This document shows, piece by piece, positions 1 through 10,399 of a stretch of DNA of 64,000 nucleotides. The stretch covers positions 1 to 64,000 of the forward strand of contig JAHGAU010000037.1 of assembly GCA_019925105.1 (NCBI GenBank). Direction: 5' to 3'. A model generated the notes under the pieces. That model had not been told where the DNA came from and did not search any database. It worked only from the letters and a program-made list of their open reading frames with translations. Numbering within the stretch: the stretch's first letter is position 1; each line of letters begins with the position of its first letter. The translations under genes were made by a program, and so were the position numbers. This DNA comes from Niebla homalea (taxonomy: Eukaryota > Ascomycota > Lecanoromycetes > Lecanorales > Ramalinaceae).

Positions 1-1890
1 AATTATTTATTATTTATTATTTATTTAATGTTTTTATTATTTAATTAATTACGTTTACCTTATTATTTTATTGATTATTTACTTTTTACTATTTAATTAA
101 ATATTTACCTTTTATTATTCAATTAATTTCTTATTTTATATTATTTAATTAATTCTTTACCCTTTTTAATTTACCTTTTTATTACTTAACCTTTATTATA
201 TATTTAAATGTTTTATTCTTTATTTAATTATTTACTTTTTAATATTTAATCTTTATTATTTATTTAAACGTTTTATTATTTATATAAATATTTACTTCCT
301 ATTATTTAATTACTTATTTACCTTTTATTATTTTATTAATTATTTACCTTTTTTATTTATCTATTTACCCTTTATTAATTAATTAATGATTTGCCTTTTA
401 CTATTTATTTATTTATCCTTTATTAATTAATTAATAATTTACCCTATATTATTTATTTATTTATCTTTTATTATTTAATTAATTATTTTCCTTTATTGTT
501 TAATTATTTATTTATCCTTTATTATTTGATTAACTATTTACCCTTTATTATTTTAATAAATAATTTATATTTTATTATTTAATTAATAATTTACCCTTTA
601 TTATTTAATTAATTATTTACCCTTTATTATTATATTAACTTTTTATACTTTCTTTTTACTTAAATATTTAAATTTCTTATTTAAGTAATTAATTACCCTT
701 TATTATTCAATTTTATGCCTTATTATTTAATTAATTATTTACGTAATAATATTTAATTATTTAGGTAATAATATTTAATTCTTTAATTATTATTTATTAT
801 TTATTTAACCTTTTACCTTTTATTATTTAATTATTATTATTTTTTTTTTTTTATTTAATTAATTCTTTACCCCTTATTATTTAATTAACCTTTTATCCTT
901 TATTATTTAATTAATTATTTTTAGTTATTTAATTAAGACTTTATCCTTTATTATTTAATTTTTAGTATTTAACCTTTATTATTTATTTTAACTTTTTATT
1001 CTTTAATTAATTATTTAACTTTTATTATTTAATTAAGTATTTTCCTTTATTACTTAATTAATTACTTACTTTTTATTATTTATTTAACTATTTACCCTAT
1101 ATTATTTAGTTATTTATTTATATTTTATTATTTAAGTAATTATTTACGCTTTATTATTTAATAAATTATTTATCCTTTAATTTTTAACCTTATTTATAAT
1201 TATTCTTTACTTATTTTTTATAATTTAATTAACTTTTTCCCTTTTATATCTTTTTTTATTTTATCTTTTTTTTATTCGCCTTTTTTAATTAAACTTATTA
1301 AAGCCTTTTTAACTTTTTTTTTTTATAATTATCCTTTTTTACTTATTTTATTTACTTTTACCCTTTATAATTTACTTTTTACCGTTTATTATATACCTTA
1401 TATTATATACCTTTTATTATTTAACCTTTATTATTTATTTAAATCTTTATTATTTATTTATATACTTACTTTTTAATATTTAATTAATTATTTATTCTTT
1501 ATTATTTAATTAATACTTTACCCTTTATTATTTACTTAATAATTTACCCGTTATTATTTAAATAATAATTTATCTTTTATTATTTATTTAATACTTTATT
1601 TCTTAATTAATTACTTATACCTTTTTTTTAATTAATTAGTTATTTTTTATTATTTAATTAATTTATTACCTTATATTATTTACCTTTTATAATTTAACTT
1701 TTATTATTTATTTAAACCTTTTATTATTTATTTAATTATTTACTTGCCGTTATTTAATTACTTTTCATCCTTTCTTTTTTAATTAATTATTTATACTTTA
1801 TTATGTATTTTTTTGCCGATTATTATTCAATTAATTATTTATTGTTTATTATTTAATTAATTATTTACCCTTTAATCCTTATTAAAATAA
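1..1890. repeat. AT-rich degenerate tandem array, first block
   Basis: Almost pure A/T sequence built from drifting copies of a roughly 25-base unit of the form CCTTTATTATTTAATTAATT followed by ATTTAC. Unit boundaries are blurred by substitutions and length changes. No reading frame with protein character exists on either strand. The composition fits an old RIP-mutated or slippage-expanded tract. The same type of array recurs at about 3.2-3.95 kb and 4.93-5.8 kb, each time directly before a copy of the dispersed element described at 1890. Confidence 0.75.
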
Positions 1891-2565
1891 GGTTTTAATA
1901 AATAAATATTTAATAATCTTATTAATATAAAGGGGTTTTTACCGGTTAAAGGTTATAAATAATAAGAGTTAAATTAAGTATAAACTTTATTAAAAGTCTT
2001 AATATAAAGAGGCGACGTTAACGGTTATCTTATACCAAGATATTTAAGGAAATAATTAAATAAAAAAATTAATAAGGGAAAAGAAATAATTATTATTATT
2101 AAGTAAATAATATATTTATTAATTTATTCTGGATTATAGTAATTCCGGTACTGTTATAGCCTTTTTTTTTAATTTTCTTAATTAAGTTAAAAAGTAAATA
2201 AAAAGGATTAATAATACTCCGGATACACTTAAAAAAAAACCGTAAAATAAAATTATAGGATATATAATTTAATATTATAATAAGTAAGAATAAACGGATT
2301 TTTATTTTTCCGATATTATTAAAAACCATTTATTTAAAGTTAAAAAGTTAAATTATTAAATTTTAAAAAGGAATAACGGGTTAAAAAATAAGATTTAACG
2401 CCGGGAAGTAAAGTTAATTAAGAATATTGAAAATCTTAAAAAGTTTTAAAATTTATAATTAAATAAAGAGTTATCGGATTTAAGTAAATAAGGGCTTATT
2501 TTATAGGGCTTAATTAACTCTATAACTTTTATATATAAAGTTAATAAATTCAATAAGGTTTTACC
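1890..2565. repeat. Dispersed RIP-mutated element, copy 1
   Basis: This segment shares ordered blocks with segments at about 3945-4620, 5805-6110 and 15100-15640. Shared landmarks are the block around 1935-2020 (CCGGTTAAAGGTTATAAATA, then a GACGTTAACGGTTAT-like string), a CCGGATTATAATAATTCCGG-like block near 2130, a GGATTAATAATACTCCGG-like block near 2212, AAACGGATTTTTATTTTTCC near 2294 and an AACGCCGGGAAGTAA block near 2397. Differences between copies are mostly transitions. A 76-codon open frame on the minus strand inside it (2099-2329) has no protein character I trust. The element type is unknown to me. Confidence 0.7.
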
Positions 2566-2690
2566 TTACGTTCCTTAAGTTAAAGCCCGGAAGGGATTAA
2601 GGGTACCCTATCGATCTCAGCCCTATCCTTCCCCATAATCCCGGAAGGAATGCAGCCTTAATCCCTTCAAAATTAAGTATTAGATTTAAT
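2566..2690. repeat. Small GC-richer island with 13-bp inverted arms
   Basis: A segment of about 100 bases with near-normal base composition inside the AT tract. It carries GAAGGGATTAAGG at 2590-2602 and its exact reverse complement at 2656-2668, separated by 53 bases that contain further CCGGAAGG-type strings. It could be the terminus of a small element or the unmutated core of copy 1. Function unknown. Confidence 0.6.
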
Positions 2691-2699
2691 TTTATCCTT

Positions 2700-2880
2700 T
2701 ATTATTTACCCTTTAATTTATCCTTTATTAATTACCCCTTATTATTTACCCCTTATTATTCACCCCTTATTAATTACCCCTTATTATTTACCCCTTATTA
2801 TTCACCCCTTATTATTTGCCCCTTATTATTTACCCCTTATTATTTATCCCTTATTATTTACCCTTTCTTATTCACCTTTT
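2700..2880. repeat. Short-unit tandem array (TACCCCTTATTAT-like)
   Basis: About a dozen head-to-tail copies of a 13-base unit close to TACCCCTTATTAT, with occasional CACC or GCC variants. It is the cleanest short array in this block and merges on its right into less ordered AT-rich sequence. Confidence 0.75.
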
Positions 2881-3944
2881 ATATCCTTTATTTATTCTTT
2901 ATTTACCCTTTTTTTCTATTTATTAATATTACCCTTTATTATTTATATTTAACCTTACTTTCTACCCTTTATATTTAACTTTACTTTATATTTTTAACTT
3001 TTACCCTTAATTTTTCCACGTTTCTCGCGTTTTTTATATTATTGGTTATTATTATTTACTTAATTTTAAAGTTTTTTAATTTTTAATAAATATTTATTAT
3101 TATTAAACCTTCTTTTTTTATTATTTATTTTTTTTTATTAAATTTTCCTTTTTAACCTTATTTTATTTATTTTTTATTATTTAATTACGTTTTTATTTTT
3201 TATATTTAACTTTACGTTTTAACCTTTTTTTTATTTACCCTTTAATATTTAACTTTAATTATTAATATTTTTTTTTTTTTTTTTTATTTTTTAATTATTT
3301 TTTTTAATTAATTTTTTCCTTTTATATTTCTTTATCTTTTTACTTTTATTAATTCTTTTATCCTTTTTTAAATAAACTTATTAAAGCCTATATACCTTTT
3401 TTTTATATTTATATTTTTTTTTACTTATTATATTTATTTTTATTTTTTATATTTTACCGTTTATTATATATTTTATATTATTTACCTTTTATTATTTAAC
3501 TTTTATTATTTAACCTTTATTATTTATTTAAACTTTTTACTATTTATTTAAATATTTACTTTTTATTATTTTATTAATTATTTACCCTTTATTATCTATT
3601 TATCTACCATTTATTATTTAATTAATAATTTACCCTTTTTTATTGATTTATTTACCCTTTATTATTTAATTATTTACACTTTATTATTTAATTAATCTTA
3701 TACTTTTTATTATTTAAGTAAGTATTTACCCTTTATTATTTAATTTTATCCCTTATTATTTATTTAAGTATTTATTACTTATTATTTAATTAATTATTTA
3801 CCCTTTATTATTTAATTTACTATTTACCCTTTATTATTTAATTAATTATTTATCCTTTATCATTTAATTAATAATTTACCCTTTATTATTATAATAATTA
3901 TTTACACTTTATTATTTACCTTTTATTATTTACCCTTTATTATC
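2881..3944. repeat. AT-rich low-complexity tract, second block
   Basis: Low-complexity A/T sequence. The right half (about 3480-3945) again shows the CCTTTATTATTTAATTAATT-type array seen at the window start. I see no gene or other feature in it. Confidence 0.65.
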
Positions 3945-4930
3945 CTTATTAAATTAAGGCCTTAATAGATAAATAATTAATTATCTTATTAATATAAAAG
4001 GGTTTTTTCCGGTTAAAGGTTATAAATAATAAGGGTTAAATTAAGTAAGGATTTTATTAAAAGTCTTAATATAAAGAGGTGACGTTAACGGTTATTTTAT
4101 ATTAAGATATTTAAAAAATTATTTAAATAAAAAAATTAATAAGAAAAAAGAAATAAATATTACTTATTATTATTAAGTAAAAAATATATTTATTAATATA
4201 ATCCGGATTATAATAATTCCGGTACCGTTATAACCGTTATTCTTTTCTTTTTTTTTTTAAATTAAAAGATAAATAAAAAGGATTAATAATATTCCGGATA
4301 TATTTAAAAATATTATAAAAATAAAATTATAAAATATATAGCTTTATATTATTATAAAGAATAATAAACGGATTTTTATTTTTCCGATATTATTAAGAAG
4401 TTAAAGTTTATATAAAAAAAATTAAATTATTAAATTTCCTTAAAGAATAATTAAATAAAAAATAAAAATTAACGCCGGAAAATAAATTTAATTATTAATT
4501 ATTAAGAATTTAAAATAATTTAAAAATTAATAATTAAATAAGGAATTATTAAATTTAAGTAAATAAAAACTTATTTTATAAGGCTTACCGGGCTTTATAA
4601 TTTTATTATTAAAAATTTTTAAATTAATTTAAGAATTACTTTATAAATAATTACTTTAAAAAATAATTACTTAAAGGTTAATATTTTTAATTATTAAAGT
4701 TTCCCGGAAAAAAAAATAATCACTTAAAGTTTATAATCGATTAATATTAAATAATAAGTTAAATAAAGCCCGTTTTATAGCCTATATTAAGCTTTATATT
4801 TTTCCTATATAAAATTAAAGGATCTAATTTAAAAAAATTTTTAAATTATTTATTTTTAAAAATAAATAATTTAAGAATATAATAAAGATAAAACGGAATT
4901 CCCTTTAGCGGAAAGAATAAATAAATAAAA
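3945..4930. repeat. Dispersed RIP-mutated element, copy 2
   Basis: Second copy of the element described at 1890, in the same orientation: the CCGGTTAAAGGTTATAAATA block is at 4008, the GACGTTAACGGTTAT block at 4081, the CCGGATTATAATAATTCCGG block at 4202, the AAACGGATTTTTATTTTTCC block at 4367 and the AACGCCGG block at 4468. Detectable similarity ends near 4620; the remainder to 4930 is AT-rich sequence without a feature I can name. Confidence 0.7.
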
Positions 4931-5804
4931 ACTATAATTATTTAAAATTAAATAATAAACTTATATATCTTTTTTAATTATTTTTCTTTTTTTTACTTAT
5001 TATATTTATTTATTTTATTTACTTTTTACTTTTTCTTTTTATTATTTATTTTATATTTTTTATCTTTTTTATTTAACTTTTATTATTTATTTAAACCTTT
5101 TATTATTTATATATATATTTACTTTTTATTATTTTATTAATTATTTATTTTTTATTAATTATTTTATTTTACTTTTTATTATTTCTTTAATTTAATATTT
5201 TTTATTATTTAAATAATTATTTATCTATTATTATTTATTTAACCTTTTTATTATTTAAAATTAATTATTTATATTTTATTATTTAATTACTTATTTACCC
5301 TATATTATTTAATTAAATCTTTACCTTATATTTTACCCTATATTATATAATTAATTTTTTATTTTATAATATTTACTTTTTATTATTGAATTTTTATTAT
5401 TAATTTAAACGTTTTATTATTTAATTAAATATTTACTTTCTATTATTTTATTAATTATTTACCCTTAATTATTTATTTATTTACTTTTTTTTTAATTTAA
5501 TTATTTTCCCTTTATTATTTTATTATCTACTTAACCTTTATTTTCAACTTTTTACCCCTTATTATTTAATTAAGTATTTAACCTTTATTAATTAATTAAT
5601 TATTTACCCTTAATTTTTATATTAATTATTTATACTTTATTATTTAATTAATCTTATACTTTTTATTATTTAAGTAAGTATTTATTACTTATTATTTAGT
5701 TAATTATTTAACCCTTTTTTATTTAATTTATTATTTATTTTTTATTATAAAATTAATTATTTATGCTTTATTATTTATTTTTTATTATTTACCCTTAATT
5801 ATTT
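4931..5804. repeat. AT-rich low-complexity tract, third block
   Basis: A/T-rich degenerate array like the tracts at 1 and 2881. It precedes a further copy of the dispersed element, so array plus element forms a higher-order unit repeated three times. No gene is visible. Confidence 0.6.
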
Positions 5805-6110
5805 ATATTAAATTAAGGTTTAAATATATAAATAATTAATAATCTTATTAATATAAAGGGGTTTTTACCGGTTAAAGGTTATAAATAATAAAAGTTAAAT
5901 TTAATAAAGGCTTTATTAAAAAAGTCTTAATATAAAGAAGCGACGTTAATAACTATTTTATATTAAAATATTTAAGAAATTAATTAAATAAAAAAATCAA
6001 TAATAAAAAAGAAATAATTATTATTTATTATTATTAAGTAAATAATATATTTATTAATCTATTCCGGATTATAATAATTCCGATATTATTATAATTTTTT
6101 TTTATATTTT
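5805..6110. repeat. Dispersed RIP-mutated element, copy 3 (truncated)
   Basis: Third copy in the same orientation, from the CTTATTAATATAAAGGGG-type start to the CCGGATTATAATAATTCCG block near 6063, after which the resemblance is lost. It therefore lacks the distal half seen in copies 1 and 2. Confidence 0.65.
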
Positions 6111-6406
6111 TTTTTTAATATTTATTCTTTTTTATTTTAACTTAAATATTTTTATTTATAATAACGTTTTTCTATTATCTTATTATATTTAATTTTTAAT
6201 TAAATAATTTAATTAAAAACTTAATAAAGGGATTAATAAAAGGGTTAATATAAAACTTAATAAACAACTTAATAAAAAACTTAATAAAAAGCTTATTAAA
6301 CGGCTTAATAAAGGCCTTCCTAAGGGTAAAGTAAAGGTGTAGGTAAAAAGCTTTACTCAGCTCTCGGATTCTTTATGCAAATTACGGTATTTTTGGGCCT
6401 ATTGCG
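6111..6406. other. Transition sequence with a short CTTAATAAA array
   Basis: AT-rich sequence that contains, at about 6205-6320, a row of imperfect 12-base units of the form AACTTAATAAAA, then rises in GC content towards the minisatellite. Nothing else is visible. Confidence 0.5.
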
Positions 6407-6489
6407 GTGGGGGTACCCTGTAAAGTGCTTGCTAAGAGGCCTGGTAAAAGGCCTGGTAAAGGGCCTGGTAAAGGGCTTAGTAAAGGGTT

Positions 6490-7255
6490 TGCTGGGGGTG
6501 CAGGTGAGGGTGCAAGTAAGGGTGCAGGTGAGGGTGTAAGTGAGGGTGCAAGTAAGGGTAGTGGTGTACTTGCAGGTAAGGGTGCAGGTGAGGGTGGTGG
6601 TAAGGGTAGTGGTGTACTTGCAGGTGAGGGTGCAGGTGAGGGTGGTGGTGAGGGTGGTGGTGTACCTGCAGGTAAGGGTGCAGGTGAGGGTGCAAGTAAG
6701 GGTGCAGGTGAGGGTATAAGTAAGGGTGCAAGTGAGGGTGCAAGTGAAAGTGTAAGTGAGGGTGTAAGTAAGGGTGCAAGTGAGGGTGCAAGTGAGGGTG
6801 CAAGTGAGGGTGTAAGTGAGGGTGCAAGTGAGGGTGCAAGTGAGGGTGGTGGTAAGGGTGCAAGTGAGGGTGCAAGTAAGGGTGCAAGTGAGGGTGTAAG
6901 TGAGGGTGTAAGTGAAGGTGCAAGTGAGGGTGCAAGTGAGGGTGCAAGTAAGGGTGCAAGTGAGGGTGGTGGTAAGGGTGCAAGTAAGGGTACAAGTAAG
7001 GGTGCAAGTGAGGGTGCAAGTGAGGGTGCAAGTGAGGGTGCAAGTGAGGGTGCAAGTGAGGGTGCAAGTGAGGGTACAAGTGAGGGTGTAAATGAGGGTG
7101 CAAGTGAGGGTGCAAGTAAGGGTAGTGGTACACTTGCAGGTAAGGGTGCAGATAAGGGTGCAAGTGAGGGTGCAGGTGAGGGTGCAGGTAAGGGTGCAGG
7201 TGAGGGTGGTGGTGAGGGTGGTGGTGAGGCTGCAGGTGAGGGTGGATCACCTTTA
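6490..7255. repeat. GC-rich minisatellite, 12-bp unit GGTGCAAGTGAG
   Basis: About 60 head-to-tail copies of a 12-base unit, consensus GGTGCAAGTGAG, with GGTGCAGGTGAG and GGTGGTGGTAAG variants. Because the unit is a multiple of three without stops, it is open on both strands: a 287-codon plus frame starting at 6407 (Gly-Ala-Ser-Glu repeats) and a 270-codon minus frame (His-Pro-His-Leu repeats). I do not call either a gene: neither shows a signal sequence, a flanking unique domain or an intron. Variation among units is dominated by GCA to GTA and GTGAG to GTAAG, which are the C-to-T changes at CpA (either strand) expected from RIP. Related G-rich strings occur near 52.25, 52.5 and 62.15 kb. Confidence 0.85.
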
Positions 7256-7319
7256 ATGGTAAAATCTTAATCCTTTTATTTCTCAACAACCACCCTATAA
7301 AATTTTATTAACAGAGGCT

Positions 7320-7515
7320 TGTTTAAATACGCTTACTTCACTCTATAACTCTTATATATAAAGTTAATGGATTACGTAGATAACTTTAAAGATGCATTAA
7401 GATAAAGTATCCGTACTTTATATGAAGTTCAGATCCAAGACTTGGCAGATGACTTACTGCATACAGCCTCTCCTATTGGTCAGCTATCCGTACTTTACAT
7501 GAAGTCCAGATATTA
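7320..7515. repeat. Unique-looking segment with a 27-base direct repeat
   Basis: The string TATCCGTACTTTATATGAAG (about 7400) returns as TATCCGTACTTTACATGAAG (about 7486), with the similarity continuing a few bases further; the differences are C/T transitions. The start of the segment (CTCTATAACTCTTATATATA near 7342) also matches the region near 2517. It may be a remnant of the dispersed element. Confidence 0.5.
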
Positions 7516-8235
7516 ATAGTGTTAATACCCTTATAATCCCCTTATAATTCCCCTTATAACTCCCCTTATAAACCTTTATAACTCCCCTTATAAACCCCCT
7601 ATAAAACCCCTTATAAACCCCTTATAATACCTTTAATAAACCCTTAATAATTCCCTTAATAACCCCTTAATAACCCCTTATAAAACCCTTAATAAACCCC
7701 TTATAATACCTTTAATAAACCCTTAATAATTCCCTTAATAACCCCTTATAATTCCGCTTATAAACCCCTTATAAAACCCTTAATAAACCCTTTATAATAC
7801 CCTTAATAAACTTTTTATAAACCCCTTATAACCCCCTATAAACCCCTTATAATCTCCCTATAAACCCTTTATAACCCCTTATAAACCCCTTATAACCCCT
7901 ATAAATCCCTTATAACCCCCTATAAACCCCTTATAACCCCTATAAACCCCTTATAACCCCTATAAACCCCTTATAACTCCCCTTATAAACGCCCTATAAT
8001 ACCCCTTATTAACCCCTTAAAACCCCCTATAAACCCCTTATAATACCCCTTATAAACCCTTAATAATTCCCCTAATAACCCCTTATAACTCCCCTTATAA
8101 ACCCCTTATAATAACCCTTATAAACCCCTATAATAACCTTTATAAACTCCTTAAACCCCCTATAATTTATTATAACCCCTTATAATACCCCTTATAATTA
8201 CCTTATAATTCTTTATATAACCCTTATATTCTGCT
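7516..8235. repeat. Tandem array of CCCCTTATAA-type units
   Basis: More than 60 imperfect copies of a 10-11-base unit, consensus ACCCCTTATAA, with CCCTTAATAA and CCCCTATAAA variants. The array is strongly strand-asymmetric: C-rich on the plus strand and almost without G. It has no coding potential. It ends just before the telomere-like motif at 8240. Confidence 0.8.
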
Positions 8236-8239
8236 TAAG

Positions 8240-8280
8240 TATTAGGGTTTAACCCTAATAGCCCGTTTTTAAATTATTAC
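8240..8280. repeat. Shared element end with TTAGGG/CCCTAA motif, copy A
   Basis: The string beginning TTAGGGTTTAACCCTAATA at about 8242, followed by a CCCGTTTTTAAATTATT tail, recurs almost unchanged at 15850-15886. In both places sequence similarity stops at the same base after AAATTATT, so this looks like a defined end of a repeated element. The motif is a head-to-head pair of the TTAGGG unit used by most filamentous fungi as telomere repeat; one pair only, so it is not a telomere. Confidence 0.6.
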
Positions 8281-9780
8281 TTTAATTTACGATTAAGGTA
8301 AAAATATATAATACGTATTATTACGAATAAAAAACCTATAAAAATAATATAAAAAATATAAGTTATCTTAAATTTTTTATTTAAATTAATTTATTAAATT
8401 ATTCACTTTATTTAAATTAATTTATTTATTTAATTCACTTCTTATTTTATTAATTCATTTATTTACTTTATTTAATTTATTTTATTTAATTTATTTATTT
8501 AACTTATTTATTTAATTTATTTATTTAATTTATTTATTTAACTTATTTATTTAATTTATTTAATTTATTTATTTATTTTATTTATTTATTTTATTTATTT
8601 TATTTATCTGCTTATTAAGCCGTCCACCACCCTTAAACCCTACCGCTCGTTCATAGTTTATCTTTTACTAGCCAAAACCCCTTGCGGCAGCGGTTTTCTC
8701 TATGATTAATAGTGCTTTACCCCCTTTTTTTATTTTAATATAAAAACCCTTTATAATTAACTTTTACCCTGGATTATTTACCCTGTAAAAATGAATCAAG
8801 CTTAATACCCTTAATTCATTTAGGGTAATAACTAAACGGTGAATTCAGTAATACTTTATTATTTTATTATTTTATTATTTTATTATTTTATTTTTTTATA
8901 TTTTTATTATTTTATTACTTTATTAGTTTATTACTTTATTACTTTATTAATTTATTTATTTAATAATTAATTTATTTTTAGGGTTATTTTTTACTTTATT
9001 TTTTACTTTATTTATACTTTATTTATTACTTTATTTATTACTTTTTTATTACTTTTTTATAACTTTTTTATTACTTTTTTATTAATTTATTTCTTAGTTT
9101 ATTTTTTAATTTATTAATCTATTTATGTTTTAATTATTTTATTTATTAATCCATTTTTTAATTATTTTATTTATTACTCTATTTCTTAATTAATTAATTT
9201 ATATATTTCTTAAGTAATTTATATATTTATTTATTTCTTAATTAATTTTCTTATTTATTTATTTAATCATTTGTTTATTTTCTTATTTATTTATAAAGGG
9301 TATTTTCATAATAAATCATTCATCCTTAGCCTTTTATAATAAGAGATTTTATTTAATTATATATTTATTTACCTGTTTATTAATTAATTTATTATTTATT
9401 TATCCGTTTTACAACCTATTTGTTTTTTTCCTTTACTTATTCCTTTCTTTATCCATCTATTTATTTATTTATTGTATTTTACCCATTATTTATTTATCGT
9501 TATTTCCTTTTTTCCTTTTTTTTATTTAGCTTTAAATTCCTTGTTTATTTATTTATTAATATTAACCCTTTTAATATAACCATTAATAAATAATAAAAGA
9601 ACTTGTTTTTTCTTTTAATCTGAACTTGAATATTCTATTATAAAGGTTTTTTTTAAAAAAGGTATAAGGTAAATATTTAAAAGCTTTTCTTAAAAAGATA
9701 TTTATGAATTATTTATTTATTTATTTTTAAATTGAATTAAGGTGAAATTATATAATAATATCTTAATAAACCCGTTAATC
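8281..9780. other. AT-rich low-complexity sequence
   Basis: Mostly TTTATTTAATTTATT-like runs, with a short less biased patch around 8610-8700. I found no gene, RNA gene or ordered repeat in this stretch. Confidence 0.6.
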
Positions 9781-10399
9781 TCCGCATTTCTATAACTCCT
9801 TTTTAACCGTCTATAAGTCAAAATATCCTTTAACTCTACTTTATCCTTGGTAAATAGGTATTGGATATTTTCTTAATATTATTTTATCGATGATTAAAAA
9901 ATCGGCTGGTTTTTTATATAATAAAAATAGATAAAAAGGGTTTTAAAGACCAGGCTTTATCGATATAAATAGGATTTTTTTCTAGTAGGTCTATAACCCT
10001 TATTTATAGGTAAAAACTTAAACCGGGTATAAAAATCCTAAAATAAAAGATATTTAAAATATCCCAAATATTTATTTATATTTTAATAATAGAATTTATT
10101 AATTTAAATCCTTATAAAAAGATGTATATCGTGGATATTATAATTTTAATATTTATTAAAAGAATATTATAATAATACCGGTATATCTGAATTTATATAT
10201 ATTTTATAGTTAATATAGTTTTTAAATTAATATTATAAAGTCAATTTTAAATTATTTAGATTTATTTCGTTTTTCCGGTTTTCTAGTAAATATTAATCTT
10301 TTAATCTTAAATTATAAGATTCCTATAATTTAAAATCTATAAAATCGATATTTATAGGTCCAATAAGGTCCGTAAATAAATCCTTTTTGATTTTAATAT

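Noticed and set aside
2099..2329. 76-codon frame on the minus strand in the AT block
   Set aside because: Composed of Ile/Leu/Phe/Asn codons dictated by base composition; it lies inside a dispersed repeat and is not kept in the other copies.
6477..7289. Two long open frames (plus: Gly/Ala/Ser/Glu repeats; minus: His/Pro/Leu repeats)
   Set aside because: Both are forced open by a 12-bp tandem repeat without stops; no unique domain, signal sequence or intron supports either as a protein.
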